A stretch of 64,000 nucleotides of DNA, from the NCBI RefSeq assembly GCF_029873255.1, contig NZ_CP123622.1:620501-684500 (forward strand), given 5' to 3'. The position numbers and the translations under genes are program-made. This DNA is from Pigmentibacter sp. JX0631 (GTDB lineage: Bacteria; Bdellovibrionota_B; Oligoflexia; Silvanigrellales; Silvanigrellaceae). Positions 1 to 9,636 of this stretch are shown here, piece by piece. The notes below the pieces were generated by a model. That model ran no database searches and was not told where the DNA came from. It saw nothing but the letters and a program-made list of their open reading frames with translations. Numbering within the stretch: position 1 is the first letter of the stretch; every line of letters begins with the position of its first letter.

Positions 1-149
1 AAATTACAAATATTTTCTTTTGAATTTAAATTACTATTTTTAAATAGTGTCTTATTTTTTTCTGTTATAGAAATTTGAAGCGGAACAGAAAAACTATTAA
101 TTGAAATTAGAAAACAGTAAATAGAAATTAAAAATTTAATTTTTAGCAT
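1..149 (-). CDS. Secreted protein, N-terminal part (runs off the window start)
   Basis: An open frame reads leftward from the ATG at 149 to the window edge without a stop, giving 49 residues. It begins with two lysines and a hydrophobic stretch ending near SINSFSVP, which looks like a Sec signal peptide, so the product is probably exported. The start lies only one base after the stop of the upstream lipoprotein gene (151-819), so the two are very likely one operon. The visible part is too short to identify a family. Confidence 0.5.
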   Translation of the reverse strand, partial: MLKIKFLISIYCFLISINSFSVPLQISITEKNKTLFKNSNLNSKENICN

Positions 150-150
150 T

Positions 151-819
151 TTAATTAACTTTCTTTTTGGTTTTAATAAAATAAGAAATATTCTTAATAA
201 ATAATTCATTTTTTATATTTTCTATATTATCTTCAGTATATATTTTTGGCATTAAGTTATAAGCATAAGGTAGATCGCTAATTTTTATTGTGTATTTTTT
301 AAATTCAGTTGGGTGATTACCAGAAAAACTACCCACTATTTCTTCCATTGCAACTGGTTCTCTATAAATAATATTATAATTATTTTCAACTTCCAAATAA
401 ATATAATGTCTTTGTTTATTAATATGGTATTTAGAAGCCAATTCTATTTCTACTTCCAAATCTAATTTTTCCTCAGTGTTGTAATAAAAAATGGGGGGAA
501 AATATATTAAATTCACATTATCTACTTTTAAATATTCAAAACCATTATTTTTTATTGTAAAAAAACTTAAATCATGATTCCATTCTTTAATTGCCATAGG
601 ATTTAACTTAAAAGAAGTTCTATAAAAAAGAGGTTCGTACGCTTTAAAGACTTTATCTGGATACTTTATTTCAGGGGAAGAATTTTTCTCAATTTTAAAT
701 TCTTCTTTATATGATTGATTTTCTTTAGTTTTCGTCTCGCCTTCGTCAAAATGCAAACGGCAAGAAGTAAATACAAAAATGCCTGTAATTATATTAAAAA
801 ATATTGTTTTCGTTCTCAA
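151..819 (-). CDS. Putative lipoprotein of unknown function
   Basis: A 222-residue protein with an N-terminal hydrophobic segment ending in a lipobox (VFTSC, Cys20). It is predicted to be lipidated and anchored to the inner or outer membrane. The rest is hydrophilic, rich in Asn, Lys, Glu and Tyr, with short alternating hydrophobic stretches suggesting beta structure (for example around LEVEIELASKYHI). I recognise no family. It is the first gene of a leftward pair with the partial secreted protein at 1-149; the stop and next start are one base apart, so the products probably act together in the envelope. Confidence 0.6.
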   Translation of the reverse strand: MRTKTIFFNIITGIFVFTSCRLHFDEGETKTKENQSYKEEFKIEKNSSPEIKYPDKVFKAYEPLFYRTSFKLNPMAIKEWNHDLSFFTIKNNGFEYLKVDNVNLIYFPPIFYYNTEEKLDLEVEIELASKYHINKQRHYIYLEVENNYNIIYREPVAMEEIVGSFSGNHPTEFKKYTIKISDLPYAYNLMPKIYTEDNIENIKNELFIKNISYFIKTKKKVN

Positions 820-1360
820 AGTTCCTCCCTGGAATAAGAAAGCTAAGTAAATAGAGAGTCAAAACTTAATACCTTATAAAAAAAAATCAAATTACTGAGC
901 AAAAAAATTTTCTTAACATTATTTGACTGTTATACAATTAAATTAACTTACTTAAAATAACTAAATGATTAAATTAAGTAAAATATTTTGCTTTAAAAAC
1001 AGGGAAATTAGAATGTCATCATTTATGTTGTAAAATAATTATCACATAATCAAATAAAATTAACATATTCATTCTAATACTATAAAGAAACAGAAAATAG
1101 ATGGAATAAATATTATAAAATTTAAACTTTATTTTAATCATTAATTAAAATAAATATAATGCATTTTTTTGTCTAAATACTTCAAGATCTTTATTGAACT
1201 GGTAACATTGTAATTCATATTTTATAGGCGTTTTGCCCAATTGAAAATTTCTGATATGTAGTCAATCGATATAAAAAATTTGACGCAAACTATTTAAAAA
1301 TTAAATTACAATAATACTTAAAATGAAATTTAATTTACCTTAATTTTTAAAGGAAAATCT
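820..1360. other. Intergenic region, divergent promoters expected
   Basis: About 540 AT-rich bases between a leftward lipoprotein gene and a rightward TehA-like gene. It must hold both promoters, but no convincing -35/-10 pair stands out against the AT background. A 9-bp inverted pair (attagaatg / cattctaat) flanks roughly 60 bases near 1010-1078. I see no RNA gene or coding remnant. Confidence 0.4.
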
Positions 1361-2308
1361 ATGCGAAAAAGTATTGAAAAAATTCCTGTTAGTTTATTTG
1401 GTGCCGTAATGAGTCTTTCTGGTTTATCAATTGCTTGGAAACAAGAAGAATCTTACTATCAATATAATTTTCACATAAGCTATTTTTTTGTTATTATAGC
1501 AACTCTTACTATAATTATACTTTTAATCAGTTATCTAATAAAATATTTTATTGCCAAAGAAAATGTCCTTGCTGAATTTAGTAATCCTGTCACATTAAAT
1601 TTTTATGGAACAATTCCAATTAGTTTTTTACTTCTTTCAAATTCATTTTTTGAAATTAATTATACGCTAAGTCTATGCTGTTGGATCATAGGATTAATCT
1701 TAATATCTATTCTAGCATACTACTGTTTTTATAAATGGCTTAATAGTTCTCATCCCATTAGTACCTTAAATCCTGGCTGGATGATTCCGATTGTAGGTAC
1801 TTTGGATGTAGCGGTGTCTGGTATTAAATTAAATTTTCACTACACTACGCTTTTTTTTACGGGTATTGGCCTTATATTTGGTTTTGTTTTCTTCACTTTA
1901 ATCCTTTATAGAATTGTTTTTATTGAACCCATTCCTTTTAAACTACAGCCTTCATTTTTTATATTAACAGCACCATTTACCGTAGGTTTATCTGGTTATT
2001 TAGATATTTACCATAATTACGATTTTTTTTCTCATGCACTATTTAGTATTAGTATTTTTCTATTGCTAGTAATTATAGGAAAAATTTTACTTATTAAAGA
2101 TTGTTGTCCTTTTATGCTAACATGGTGGGCAGTTGGTTTTCCGATTGCTGCATTTGTCAATGCATGTGAAAAATCATTTTATTTCAATCAAAATTTTTAT
2201 TTTGCTTTATTAACAAGAACTGCATTAATCTTTGCTACTGGAGTGATAGTATTTTTAGCTTGCTTAACTATATATAAAATAATAAAAGGAGAATTATCCA
2301 AACTATAA
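1361..2308 (+). CDS. TehA/SLAC1-family transporter or channel
   Basis: A 315-residue, strongly hydrophobic protein with about ten membrane segments, beginning IPVSLFGAVMSLSGLSIAWK, the usual opening of TehA-type proteins. The TehA/SLAC1 family forms inner-membrane anion channels or exporters, linked to tellurite resistance, C4-dicarboxylate export or anion flux. The pattern of five helical hairpins and the repeated short motifs (NPGWMIPIVGTLD; further on, LTAPFTVGLSGYLD) fit the family's internal pseudo-repeats. Length matches the family (about 310-330). The start follows AAAGGAAAAT. The substrate cannot be told from sequence; it appears monocistronic. Confidence 0.75.
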   Translation: MRKSIEKIPVSLFGAVMSLSGLSIAWKQEESYYQYNFHISYFFVIIATLTIIILLISYLIKYFIAKENVLAEFSNPVTLNFYGTIPISFLLLSNSFFEINYTLSLCCWIIGLILISILAYYCFYKWLNSSHPISTLNPGWMIPIVGTLDVAVSGIKLNFHYTTLFFTGIGLIFGFVFFTLILYRIVFIEPIPFKLQPSFFILTAPFTVGLSGYLDIYHNYDFFSHALFSISIFLLLVIIGKILLIKDCCPFMLTWWAVGFPIAAFVNACEKSFYFNQNFYFALLTRTALIFATGVIVFLACLTIYKIIKGELSKL

Positions 2309-2620
2309 CAAATGAATATTTTTTAAATTATCTTTAGTGAGTTTAATATTTATTATTACTTTATTTTAAAATATCCAATCATTTATTTATATATTTTATA
2401 ACTATATTAGACCAAATATTCACAATAACTTACCTCAATTCTATTTTTATTGAAATCATATTTTTTAATTGTTTTAGTAATAATTTTTTCCATTTTTTGT
2501 CTGGAGCAATGTTTAACTTAGCAATGTCAAAATTACAGCACTAAAAATAATTCCTAAATATTAAATTATCTAAACCAACTATATTACTAAATAAATATTC
2601 TAAGTTATGAAACAATTGAA
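2309..2620. other. Intergenic region
   Basis: 312 AT-rich bases between two rightward genes. I see no gene, RNA or clear terminator hairpin. The promoter for the FadL-type gene is presumably here. Confidence 0.3.
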
Positions 2621-3979
2621 ATGTGTTTATCTAAATTTTTAAATCTAATTAGACTTCCTATTTATACAACATTTTATCTTTGTATAGTATTTTTAATTTT
2701 TAAATTTAATTATTCCCTAGCAGATTGGCAACACCATAATTCATTTTTAATTGGTGAAAGAGCTGCTGGAATGGGTGGTGCATATACTGCAATATCCAAT
2801 GATCCTTCTGGTATATACTACAACCCTGGTGGAGTTGCTTTTGCAAGAGACACGGAAATTAGTTTATCCACAATAGGATATTTTATAGAAGATATTAAAA
2901 TAAATTCTATTTATGGGATAACTGATTATCAATATGAAATTAAAAATTCAGATATAATAAGTGGTTTTTTTGGCTTTACGAATAAATTTACTTTATTTGA
3001 TGAAGAGTATTTTTTTGGTGTAGCAGTTTATGTTCCAGACCATACGAATGTGAATACTAAACTTTATTTTAATTCTCGAAGTTTTCTTAATAATATACCA
3101 ATAGCACGGTTTATTGCAAATAGTAGAGAAACAGGGAATGAATCTGATTATCAAATTTCGTTGTCTAAATTAATAAACAAAGATTTAGGTTTAGGTATTG
3201 CATTAGGTATTTTCAATATCCAACAAGATGAATTAAGTATGAATTATCTACAAGTTGGACCATATACTGCATTAAATTTATACAATGAACAAGATTTCAC
3301 TAGTAATATTAGTTATTATATTAGAGGAATAAACTTTAATCTAGGTATTTTATATAAAATAACTGATAATTTATCTACTGGATTCGGAGCAAATTTTAAA
3401 TTCCCAATTATGCAAAATTTTTCCGGACAGTATATAAATAGTTTGTACGTCCTAAATTCAGATGGCACGCCTTATACAGGACCAATTAATTTAACAAATC
3501 TTTACTCAAACCAAATTAGTACCGATACAAATAATACTATTGTTAAAATAATGCCAATTCGCTTTACTTTAGGCATAGCATATAACGCAACAAAAAATAT
3601 TTTATTTTCTTTTGATTCAAGTTACATTACGGGAATGCATTCTTCAGTTGATAAGCTCAGTTTAAAACCTATTTTTAATTATGCTTTAGGTAATGAATTC
3701 AAAATACTAGATCAATTTGCAATTCGATTAGGTTTATTTACAAATAATTTCGCTGGCTCTAGTTCTTCATCTGAACAAATTATCAATGCAGACTTTCTAG
3801 GTTTATCTACTGGATTAGCTTACACTAATGAAAATAAAACGACATACAGTTTAACTACTGTTTATCAAAAAACCTCTTCTGCCCAATATTATAATTCTGA
3901 TTTAGCAGCTCAAGGAACTTATCCAAGTGTTTCCTGGTACTCACTAGCTATCCTTGCTGGCATTTCAAGCTCTCTTTAA
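2621..3979 (+). CDS. OmpP1/FadL/TodX-family outer-membrane protein
   Basis: A 452-residue protein with a signal peptide ending near SLA-DW, then the family signature at the mature N-terminus: GERAAGMGGAYTAISND followed by PSGIYYNPGG. FadL-family proteins are 14-strand outer-membrane barrels with an N-terminal hatch that take up hydrophobic compounds such as long-chain fatty acids or aromatics. Alternating amphipathic strands and terminal aromatic residues continue to the end (WYSLAILAGISSSL). Length matches the family. The ATG lacks a strong Shine-Dalgarno, as with many genes here. A 26-bp perfect inverted repeat follows the stop. Confidence 0.85.
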   Translation: MCLSKFLNLIRLPIYTTFYLCIVFLIFKFNYSLADWQHHNSFLIGERAAGMGGAYTAISNDPSGIYYNPGGVAFARDTEISLSTIGYFIEDIKINSIYGITDYQYEIKNSDIISGFFGFTNKFTLFDEEYFFGVAVYVPDHTNVNTKLYFNSRSFLNNIPIARFIANSRETGNESDYQISLSKLINKDLGLGIALGIFNIQQDELSMNYLQVGPYTALNLYNEQDFTSNISYYIRGINFNLGILYKITDNLSTGFGANFKFPIMQNFSGQYINSLYVLNSDGTPYTGPINLTNLYSNQISTDTNNTIVKIMPIRFTLGIAYNATKNILFSFDSSYITGMHSSVDKLSLKPIFNYALGNEFKILDQFAIRLGLFTNNFAGSSSSSEQIINADFLGLSTGLAYTNENKTTYSLTTVYQKTSSAQYYNSDLAAQGTYPSVSWYSLAILAGISSSL

Positions 3980-4019
3980 AGAAAAAAAGAAAATAAGCTT
4001 GAATTAAAATTTCTTATTT

Positions 4020-4076
4020 TATATTTTAAATTATAATTTACATAAACTTGTTATGTAAATTATAATTTAAAATATA
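4020..4076. terminator. 26-bp perfect inverted repeat, probable terminator
   Basis: Arms at 4020-4045 and 4051-4076 are exact reverse complements with a 5-base loop (acttg). The hairpin lies 40 bases after the FadL-type stop and just before the next start at 4100. It is AT-only apart from three G/C pairs, so thermodynamically weak per base but long. It could be a terminator, or a cruciform or operator for the 4100 gene. Confidence 0.5.
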
Positions 4077-4099
4077 TTACACTAGGATTATTATAAAAA

Positions 4100-6319
4100 A
4101 TGCCAAATTACCTAAAAATTAAAAATTTAGAGAAATCTGAGTTAAAAATTAACTCACTGAGCAAAAATAATCAATTTAATCAAGATAAATTCATGAATTG
4201 GATTGAATCTCCTAGTTATTCTTTTGTTATATTATTTTTTAAATTTATTAAGGAAGATTTTTATCAAACTGGAGATCTCTCTTTTTTCAAAACATACTTT
4301 GAAGATAACTGTAAGGAATTTCAAAATTATTTAGTTAACTTACAGGAAATAAATTGTACAGTTGTGAAAAATAGCTATATTTCAACAGATCTAATGCGTC
4401 CTGCAAAAGAAATGCAGCAAAAACTAATCCAAATGACTAATAAAATGTCGGAATTAGAAAAACAAGGTTGCGAAATTAGTAACACTATGCGTGATGAAAT
4501 TTCTTATGAACAAAGGCGGTTTCAAAAGTTTAATGAAGACACTCTTGGCAAGTTTACCCCGGATCTAAAATCATTGCTTTCTAGCTACGACACTCTTGGA
4601 CAATCAAATGACTTAACAAATCTAGATGCTATTCTAAAAAACAGAAATGGTTCGGAACTATTAGATACCTTTTTTTCTTCTGATGATGAATCAGAGTTAG
4701 AAGGTGTGGATAGAGCTTCTGCTTACTTGCTCCGTTGTACACACGCCTTATATGGTTCTATACAAGATCAAAATATAACCATCCAAACGAGTTATTGCCA
4801 CTTTCAAAAAGAATTTACTTTCTATAATGAATTAGAAAAAGATATAAGACAATATAGTATAGATAAAAAAGGATGCTACTTTTATTTTTTAAATGAAGTA
4901 AATAATTCAAAATTAAATTATGGCTTATTTGTATATCATAAATTTAAAAAAATGCAGTTATGCTTTTATCATCCTAATCAAGGAATAACTGAGTTATCAG
5001 GTTCTGAACTTCCTAAATTAAAAAACATACTAGAAAAAATATTCAAAAAAAATGGAGACAACTACTGTTCATTTAGAATATTTCTTCCTATAAAAGATAA
5101 AAATATTACAATAGGGAATGAAGAGTTATTATCCTCTACATTATTTACTGTTATAAAACAATCTGCTTATTCATACAAAGAATATATACAAACACTAAAA
5201 ACATTTTTCCTATCTAGTGAGCAAAAAGCAATAATAACATTCTGTAATGAATCACTTACATATTCTGCGGATGCTGAAGGAATTACAAATACTGTTACTG
5301 CATTTTTTTCAAAATTTTCTGAGTTTATTTTTAAAATAAAGTCAAATAATTTACAAATTCAAAATAAATCATTTTTTGTTTTTTTCTTAATTAATTACTT
5401 AACACGATTTAATAATTTAGCCAATAAGCAATTAAACACTTTAGAAATTGGTTTAGGTACTGATAAATTATCAGATTATGTATTAGATTTCTTTAATAGC
5501 AAAAATGAAAGAAAAGATTCCCTAAGTCAAAAAACAATAACTACAATATTTCTTGAAGTATATAATAATGTTTGCAAAGTAAATCATAGAATTCCATTTT
5601 CAAAATATTTTAAAAACAAAGAGTTGTCAGAAAAACAGTCTAACATAATTGATAAACTTTTTGAAAGTTTCGATTTAGATATTAAAACAACGCTAACTGA
5701 TTGGAACCGCCAGGCCATAATCTATAATGAAAGATACCTTTCAGGAAGAATTGACGGTAAATATACTCCTAATTATTCAATTGAGTGTATTGGAAAAACT
5801 CCTACACCAAGCACTAAAGTACCAAATATTCAAGAATTACAAACTCACTTTGCAAAAGCAACTCAATGCCAAGATGTAAAATTTCTAGATTTTTGTTTAG
5901 GAGTATGTAACCAGACACATTTTTTTGGTTTAGGACACCTACTAGTAGCACACTTTAATATAAATCATAATGTTTTGATAGGATTGAGTAAAAAGTATAT
6001 TTACATTCAAAAAATTGGGAAAAATAAGTATGATTTTATGATCCTATTTTATATTGATCAATATGAAAAAATTGGGGTAGAAACAAACAACCTTAAAAAA
6101 CTAAAAGATCCTATTTACTTCAGTTATGTTTTTATGCTTGATACAGAAGCCCCACAACTTGTTGCAAAAAATATTCGTGTTGGTTTTCTTAATAAAACTA
6201 AAGAAACTCCTATTAATACAGTGATACAAAATCAAATCATGGAAGCCCTTCAAGATGAAATGCTGAATCAGTTTTATACCAATAAAAAGACAAATCTTTT
6301 GCAATTATCTAATTACTAA
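4100..6319 (+). CDS. Large protein of unknown function
   Basis: A 739-residue protein with no signal peptide and no obvious membrane helices, so probably cytoplasmic or exported by a non-Sec route. A helical, possibly coiled-coil segment lies at about 100-150 (KEMQQKLIQMTNKMSELEKQ). The C-terminal third has a His/Cys-containing patch (FCLGVCNQTHFFGLGHLLVAH) followed by alternating beta-like strands (KKYIYIQKIGKNKYDFMILF), but I cannot tie this to a known fold. It stands alone between a hairpin and a small lipoprotein gene. Large, lineage-specific, Asn/Lys-rich proteins of this kind are sometimes effectors in host-associated bacteria; that is only a guess. Confidence 0.55.
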   Translation: MPNYLKIKNLEKSELKINSLSKNNQFNQDKFMNWIESPSYSFVILFFKFIKEDFYQTGDLSFFKTYFEDNCKEFQNYLVNLQEINCTVVKNSYISTDLMRPAKEMQQKLIQMTNKMSELEKQGCEISNTMRDEISYEQRRFQKFNEDTLGKFTPDLKSLLSSYDTLGQSNDLTNLDAILKNRNGSELLDTFFSSDDESELEGVDRASAYLLRCTHALYGSIQDQNITIQTSYCHFQKEFTFYNELEKDIRQYSIDKKGCYFYFLNEVNNSKLNYGLFVYHKFKKMQLCFYHPNQGITELSGSELPKLKNILEKIFKKNGDNYCSFRIFLPIKDKNITIGNEELLSSTLFTVIKQSAYSYKEYIQTLKTFFLSSEQKAIITFCNESLTYSADAEGITNTVTAFFSKFSEFIFKIKSNNLQIQNKSFFVFFLINYLTRFNNLANKQLNTLEIGLGTDKLSDYVLDFFNSKNERKDSLSQKTITTIFLEVYNNVCKVNHRIPFSKYFKNKELSEKQSNIIDKLFESFDLDIKTTLTDWNRQAIIYNERYLSGRIDGKYTPNYSIECIGKTPTPSTKVPNIQELQTHFAKATQCQDVKFLDFCLGVCNQTHFFGLGHLLVAHFNINHNVLIGLSKKYIYIQKIGKNKYDFMILFYIDQYEKIGVETNNLKKLKDPIYFSYVFMLDTEAPQLVAKNIRVGFLNKTKETPINTVIQNQIMEALQDEMLNQFYTNKKTNLLQLSNY

Positions 6320-6449
6320 AAGACAAAATATCCTTTCTTTATAAAATGCACTTTTTCATGTATTATCAAATAGAAAATTTCTTGCATTATAAAAATTTTT
6401 TATTATAACAAGTTGTTTTATAGAGTAAGAGCTTTATTAGGAGAGTAAG

Positions 6450-6752
6450 ATGAAGTATTTATGCGTTTTTTTTGTCTTTTTTATAACTAGTTGCATTCAT
6501 TTTCAAACAATAAAAGTTATAGGATTTGATAAAGAAAAAAACACTGTTACTTTTATGGGTGAGGAATGGGATACGAAAGAAGAATATCAAAAAGAGGCAG
6601 ACATTTACTGCAAGAAAAAAGCTAGTTTAATCAAAATGATTAGAGTTGCTGAAGGAACCAAAACGACTGTGGAAAGTGACAAAAATAATAATTCCACAAG
6701 CGCTAAAACTGTCCCCATAATACGTTATCAATACACATTTAAATGCGAATAA
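6450..6752 (+). CDS. Small lipoprotein
   Basis: A 100-residue protein with a lipobox (FFITSC, Cys15) after a short hydrophobic segment, preceded by a good ribosome site (AGGAGAG, 7 bases before ATG). The mature part is charged and carries two further cysteines in the middle and end (IYCKKKAS, TFKCE), which could form a disulfide. No family recognised. It is probably exported to the envelope. Confidence 0.6.
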   Translation: MKYLCVFFVFFITSCIHFQTIKVIGFDKEKNTVTFMGEEWDTKEEYQKEADIYCKKKASLIKMIRVAEGTKTTVESDKNNNSTSAKTVPIIRYQYTFKCE

Positions 6753-7143
6753 ATGTCTAAATTTATTTAATTTATTATATATATTTTTATGAGTAAATAT
6801 TTTTCATAATTTGTTTTAAAACAATTAATTTTGCTCAAAATTAATGAATACTAAGATTAGAAAAAAACACCATTTTTTTCCTGCTATTTTAAACATTCTT
6901 TAATTATTTTGATTTTTTCGAGTTTTTAGTTTTTTCCGAAAGATATAATTAAATATTTTTTCTTCAATATAGATTTTTTTAAAAATTTGGCTTAAAAAAA
7001 TGTTTGTTCAGGAAGAAAAAGTAACAATACTCTTTTCTCACTACTTAAGAGTTTTCAATAAAATAAATTAGTCTTTTATTAACAAAAAGTTTGTAACTGT
7101 GGAATTTTTTAATTACAACAATTTAAATTTAAAGGTCATATTT
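6753..7143. other. Intergenic region
   Basis: About 390 AT-rich bases with homopolymer A and T runs. No coding or RNA feature is visible. A promoter for the peptidase gene is expected but not identifiable. Confidence 0.3.
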
Positions 7144-8556
7144 ATGAAAGTTAAAATTTCAAAACTGCTTTTCCTACTTATGTTTATTTCTAGTTGCAAA
7201 AAAAACGAGACAAGTGATAAAAATACAAATGAAATAAATTGGGGCCAGTGCGATAAAAGTACCAATTCATTACGAATTAGCTGCGCTAATATAACAGTTC
7301 CCATGAACTGGAATGATGAAAATAGCAAAAAAATAAATATAAGATTTATGAAAATAACTTCAAAAGAAAACAATCCAAATAATCAGACATTATTTTTTAA
7401 TCCAGGAGGTCCTGGTGGTTCTGCAATTGAAATTGGAAAAGGATTATTAGAGACTGATTTTGCAAAAAATTATGATATTATTGCTGTAAATCCTAGGGGC
7501 TACAATGAAGTAAAATGTAACGACGATATATTTCCTTCCTCAATTATAGCTAACAATAAAGATCAATTTGAAAAAATAAAAAAACAAAGTTTAGAATATA
7601 TTAAATCATGCTATAGTTTAAGCGGAGAAATTATTGATTATATTGATACAAAACATGCTGCTTACGATTTAGAAGCCGTAAGAAAAGCTTTAAATTTAAA
7701 AAAAATAAACTATCTGGGTGTCTCTTATGGAACACATTTAGGTGCAACATATGCAGAAATATTTCCTAATAGTATTGATAAATTAATATTAGATTCAGTC
7801 ATCGATCAAACAATACCAATTGAAGAGAGGCTTAAATTTGAAACGCTAGAGACCAAAAATATTTACAACAAGTTTATCAGTTGGTGTAAAAATAGTAAAA
7901 AATGCGCTTTAAATTCTGAGCCAGATATAGAACAATATATCAACGATTTTTTTTCCAGTGACTTTTATTTTATAGATAAAAACATTGTTACTAAAGAAAT
8001 GCTAAAAATTTATGTTTTAAATCAGTTATTAAATTTTAGTGATCTAGAAAATCTTTCCTTATTTTTGAAAAATAAAAATGAAATAAAAAACGAGAAAATT
8101 TCAATCAACTATTCTCTTGTATTCTTAACAAATTGCCTAGATAGAGCAAAAGAAGAATTTACTTTTGAAAAATATACTAATTTAAAAATTCTTAGCAAAA
8201 ATATTTTCCCAAATTTTGCTGAAATTATGTCAGAATTTAGACTTAGTTTTTTCTGTTCTAACTGGAATAAGACCAGTTCAAATGAAATAAAAAGGTATAG
8301 TATAAATCCTAACCAAAAGGTATTAATTTTAAATTCTGAAGCTGATGCTCGGACTCCAAAAGGAAATGCCGAAAATTTACTCAATCAAATCCCATTTGGA
8401 AGATTGCTAATAAGCAAAGAACCTGGGCATGGAGTGTTTAATAGACCATGCATTAAAGAAAAAGTTCTTAACTACTTAAATAATGACATTCTTCCCAATA
8501 ACTACACCTTGTGTGAAGAAAATGCTAATTTAATTGAGAAATCTTATTCATACTAA
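7144..8556 (+). CDS. Alpha/beta-hydrolase peptidase, TAP (tripeptidyl aminopeptidase) type, lipoprotein
   Basis: A 470-residue serine hydrolase. I chose the ATG at 7144 (after AAAGG) over the upstream GTG because it begins a lipoprotein signal with lipobox FISSC (Cys18). Family marks are the oxyanion region NPGGPGGSA (86-94), DIIAVNPRG, the nucleophile elbow GVSYGT (Ser194), and the TAP-like C-terminal block with the acid (SEADARTP) and histidine (EPGHGVF). Such enzymes remove N-terminal peptides from proteins or scavenge oligopeptides outside the cytoplasm. Conserved cysteines (CANI, CYSL, CSNW) probably form disulfides. It seems monocistronic. Confidence 0.85.
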   Translation: MKVKISKLLFLLMFISSCKKNETSDKNTNEINWGQCDKSTNSLRISCANITVPMNWNDENSKKINIRFMKITSKENNPNNQTLFFNPGGPGGSAIEIGKGLLETDFAKNYDIIAVNPRGYNEVKCNDDIFPSSIIANNKDQFEKIKKQSLEYIKSCYSLSGEIIDYIDTKHAAYDLEAVRKALNLKKINYLGVSYGTHLGATYAEIFPNSIDKLILDSVIDQTIPIEERLKFETLETKNIYNKFISWCKNSKKCALNSEPDIEQYINDFFSSDFYFIDKNIVTKEMLKIYVLNQLLNFSDLENLSLFLKNKNEIKNEKISINYSLVFLTNCLDRAKEEFTFEKYTNLKILSKNIFPNFAEIMSEFRLSFFCSNWNKTSSNEIKRYSINPNQKVLILNSEADARTPKGNAENLLNQIPFGRLLISKEPGHGVFNRPCIKEKVLNYLNNDILPNNYTLCEENANLIEKSYSY

Positions 8557-8769
8557 GATATTTGATCAAAAATACCTATCCTAAAATAAAATAATTTATG
8601 AGATGAATTTTGTTATAATAAATTATTGTTTTTTTTATTAAATAATATAATTTTGTGAAGTGTTAATGAATACATATAATTTTATTAAAATGTATTATCA
8701 AAATAAATATATTTAGCATCTAATTTTAAAGAAATTTTCTTCACAAAGATTATAAAAGAGATAAATAAA

Positions 8770-9543
8770 ATGGAAGCATTGATCAGCAAAAGTGAAAATA
8801 CAATCAAAAACAAATTGCTTTTTATTCCAAGTAAACTTAGTAAATGCTCTACATATGAAAATGATCAATACTTTATTTGCAAATCTCCATTTAAAACTTC
8901 TATGTTTAACATCGTCTGGATAAAAGGGATTATGCAGGAAAGTATTGAAAATGAACTTTCAAAAATTGTAAATATTTTTAACCCGCTTCCTTTTGCACTA
9001 TGGATAGGGCCGAACACATTTCCAACAATTCCTGAGAAAATATTTAATAATTTAGGTTTTGTCAAAGAAGCTAATGAAATAGGAATGCATTTTGACCTTA
9101 AGTTCTTAAAAGTAAGTGATATTAGTTACAATTCATTAAGCATTATAGAAGTAAAAAATGAGCAAGATATGCTAAAATTTATTAGTGTACTTGAAGTCTA
9201 TGATCCTTTAGTACGAGATTATTATCTAAATGTTTTAAACGAAATAAATAGCAATTCACAACCTTTTCGCTTTTTTTGCTTAATTCTAGAAGAGAAACCA
9301 GTTTGTATTGCCTCCTTGTTTTTTTATAAGAATTATTGTGGAATTTTTGATGTTTTAACAGGAGAAAGTTTTCAAAAAAAAGGGTATGCATTTAAATTAA
9401 TGATTTTTTTAATGAACTATGCCAAAAATTATGGTTCCTCCCATATTTTTTTAACAGCTTCATCACACGCCGCCCTATCCCTGTATACAAAATTAGGATT
9501 TGCACGTCTTGGAAATTATGAATGTTATGAATATAAGCGATAA
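8770..9543 (+). CDS. GNAT-family N-acetyltransferase
   Basis: A 257-residue protein whose C-terminal half (about 110-257) shows the GNAT fold: substrate-side strand (FRFFCLILEEKPVCIASLFF), the acetyl-CoA loop region (LTGESFQKKGYAFKLMIFLM, resembling Q/RxxGxA), and the terminal strand-helix-strand (IFLTASSHAALSLYTKLGF). The N-terminal half is a divergent GNAT-like lobe, so it may be a two-lobe GNAT. It transfers an acetyl group to an unknown amine. The start follows AAAGAGATAAATAAA. Confidence 0.75.
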   Translation: MEALISKSENTIKNKLLFIPSKLSKCSTYENDQYFICKSPFKTSMFNIVWIKGIMQESIENELSKIVNIFNPLPFALWIGPNTFPTIPEKIFNNLGFVKEANEIGMHFDLKFLKVSDISYNSLSIIEVKNEQDMLKFISVLEVYDPLVRDYYLNVLNEINSNSQPFRFFCLILEEKPVCIASLFFYKNYCGIFDVLTGESFQKKGYAFKLMIFLMNYAKNYGSSHIFLTASSHAALSLYTKLGFARLGNYECYEYKR

Positions 9544-9636
9544 TTTACTTTCCCTGAAAAATTTGTTATTTAGTTATATCAACTAAATTTTATAAATTTA
9601 GTAAATTTTTTACGACTATAAAAATTATGGTATTCT

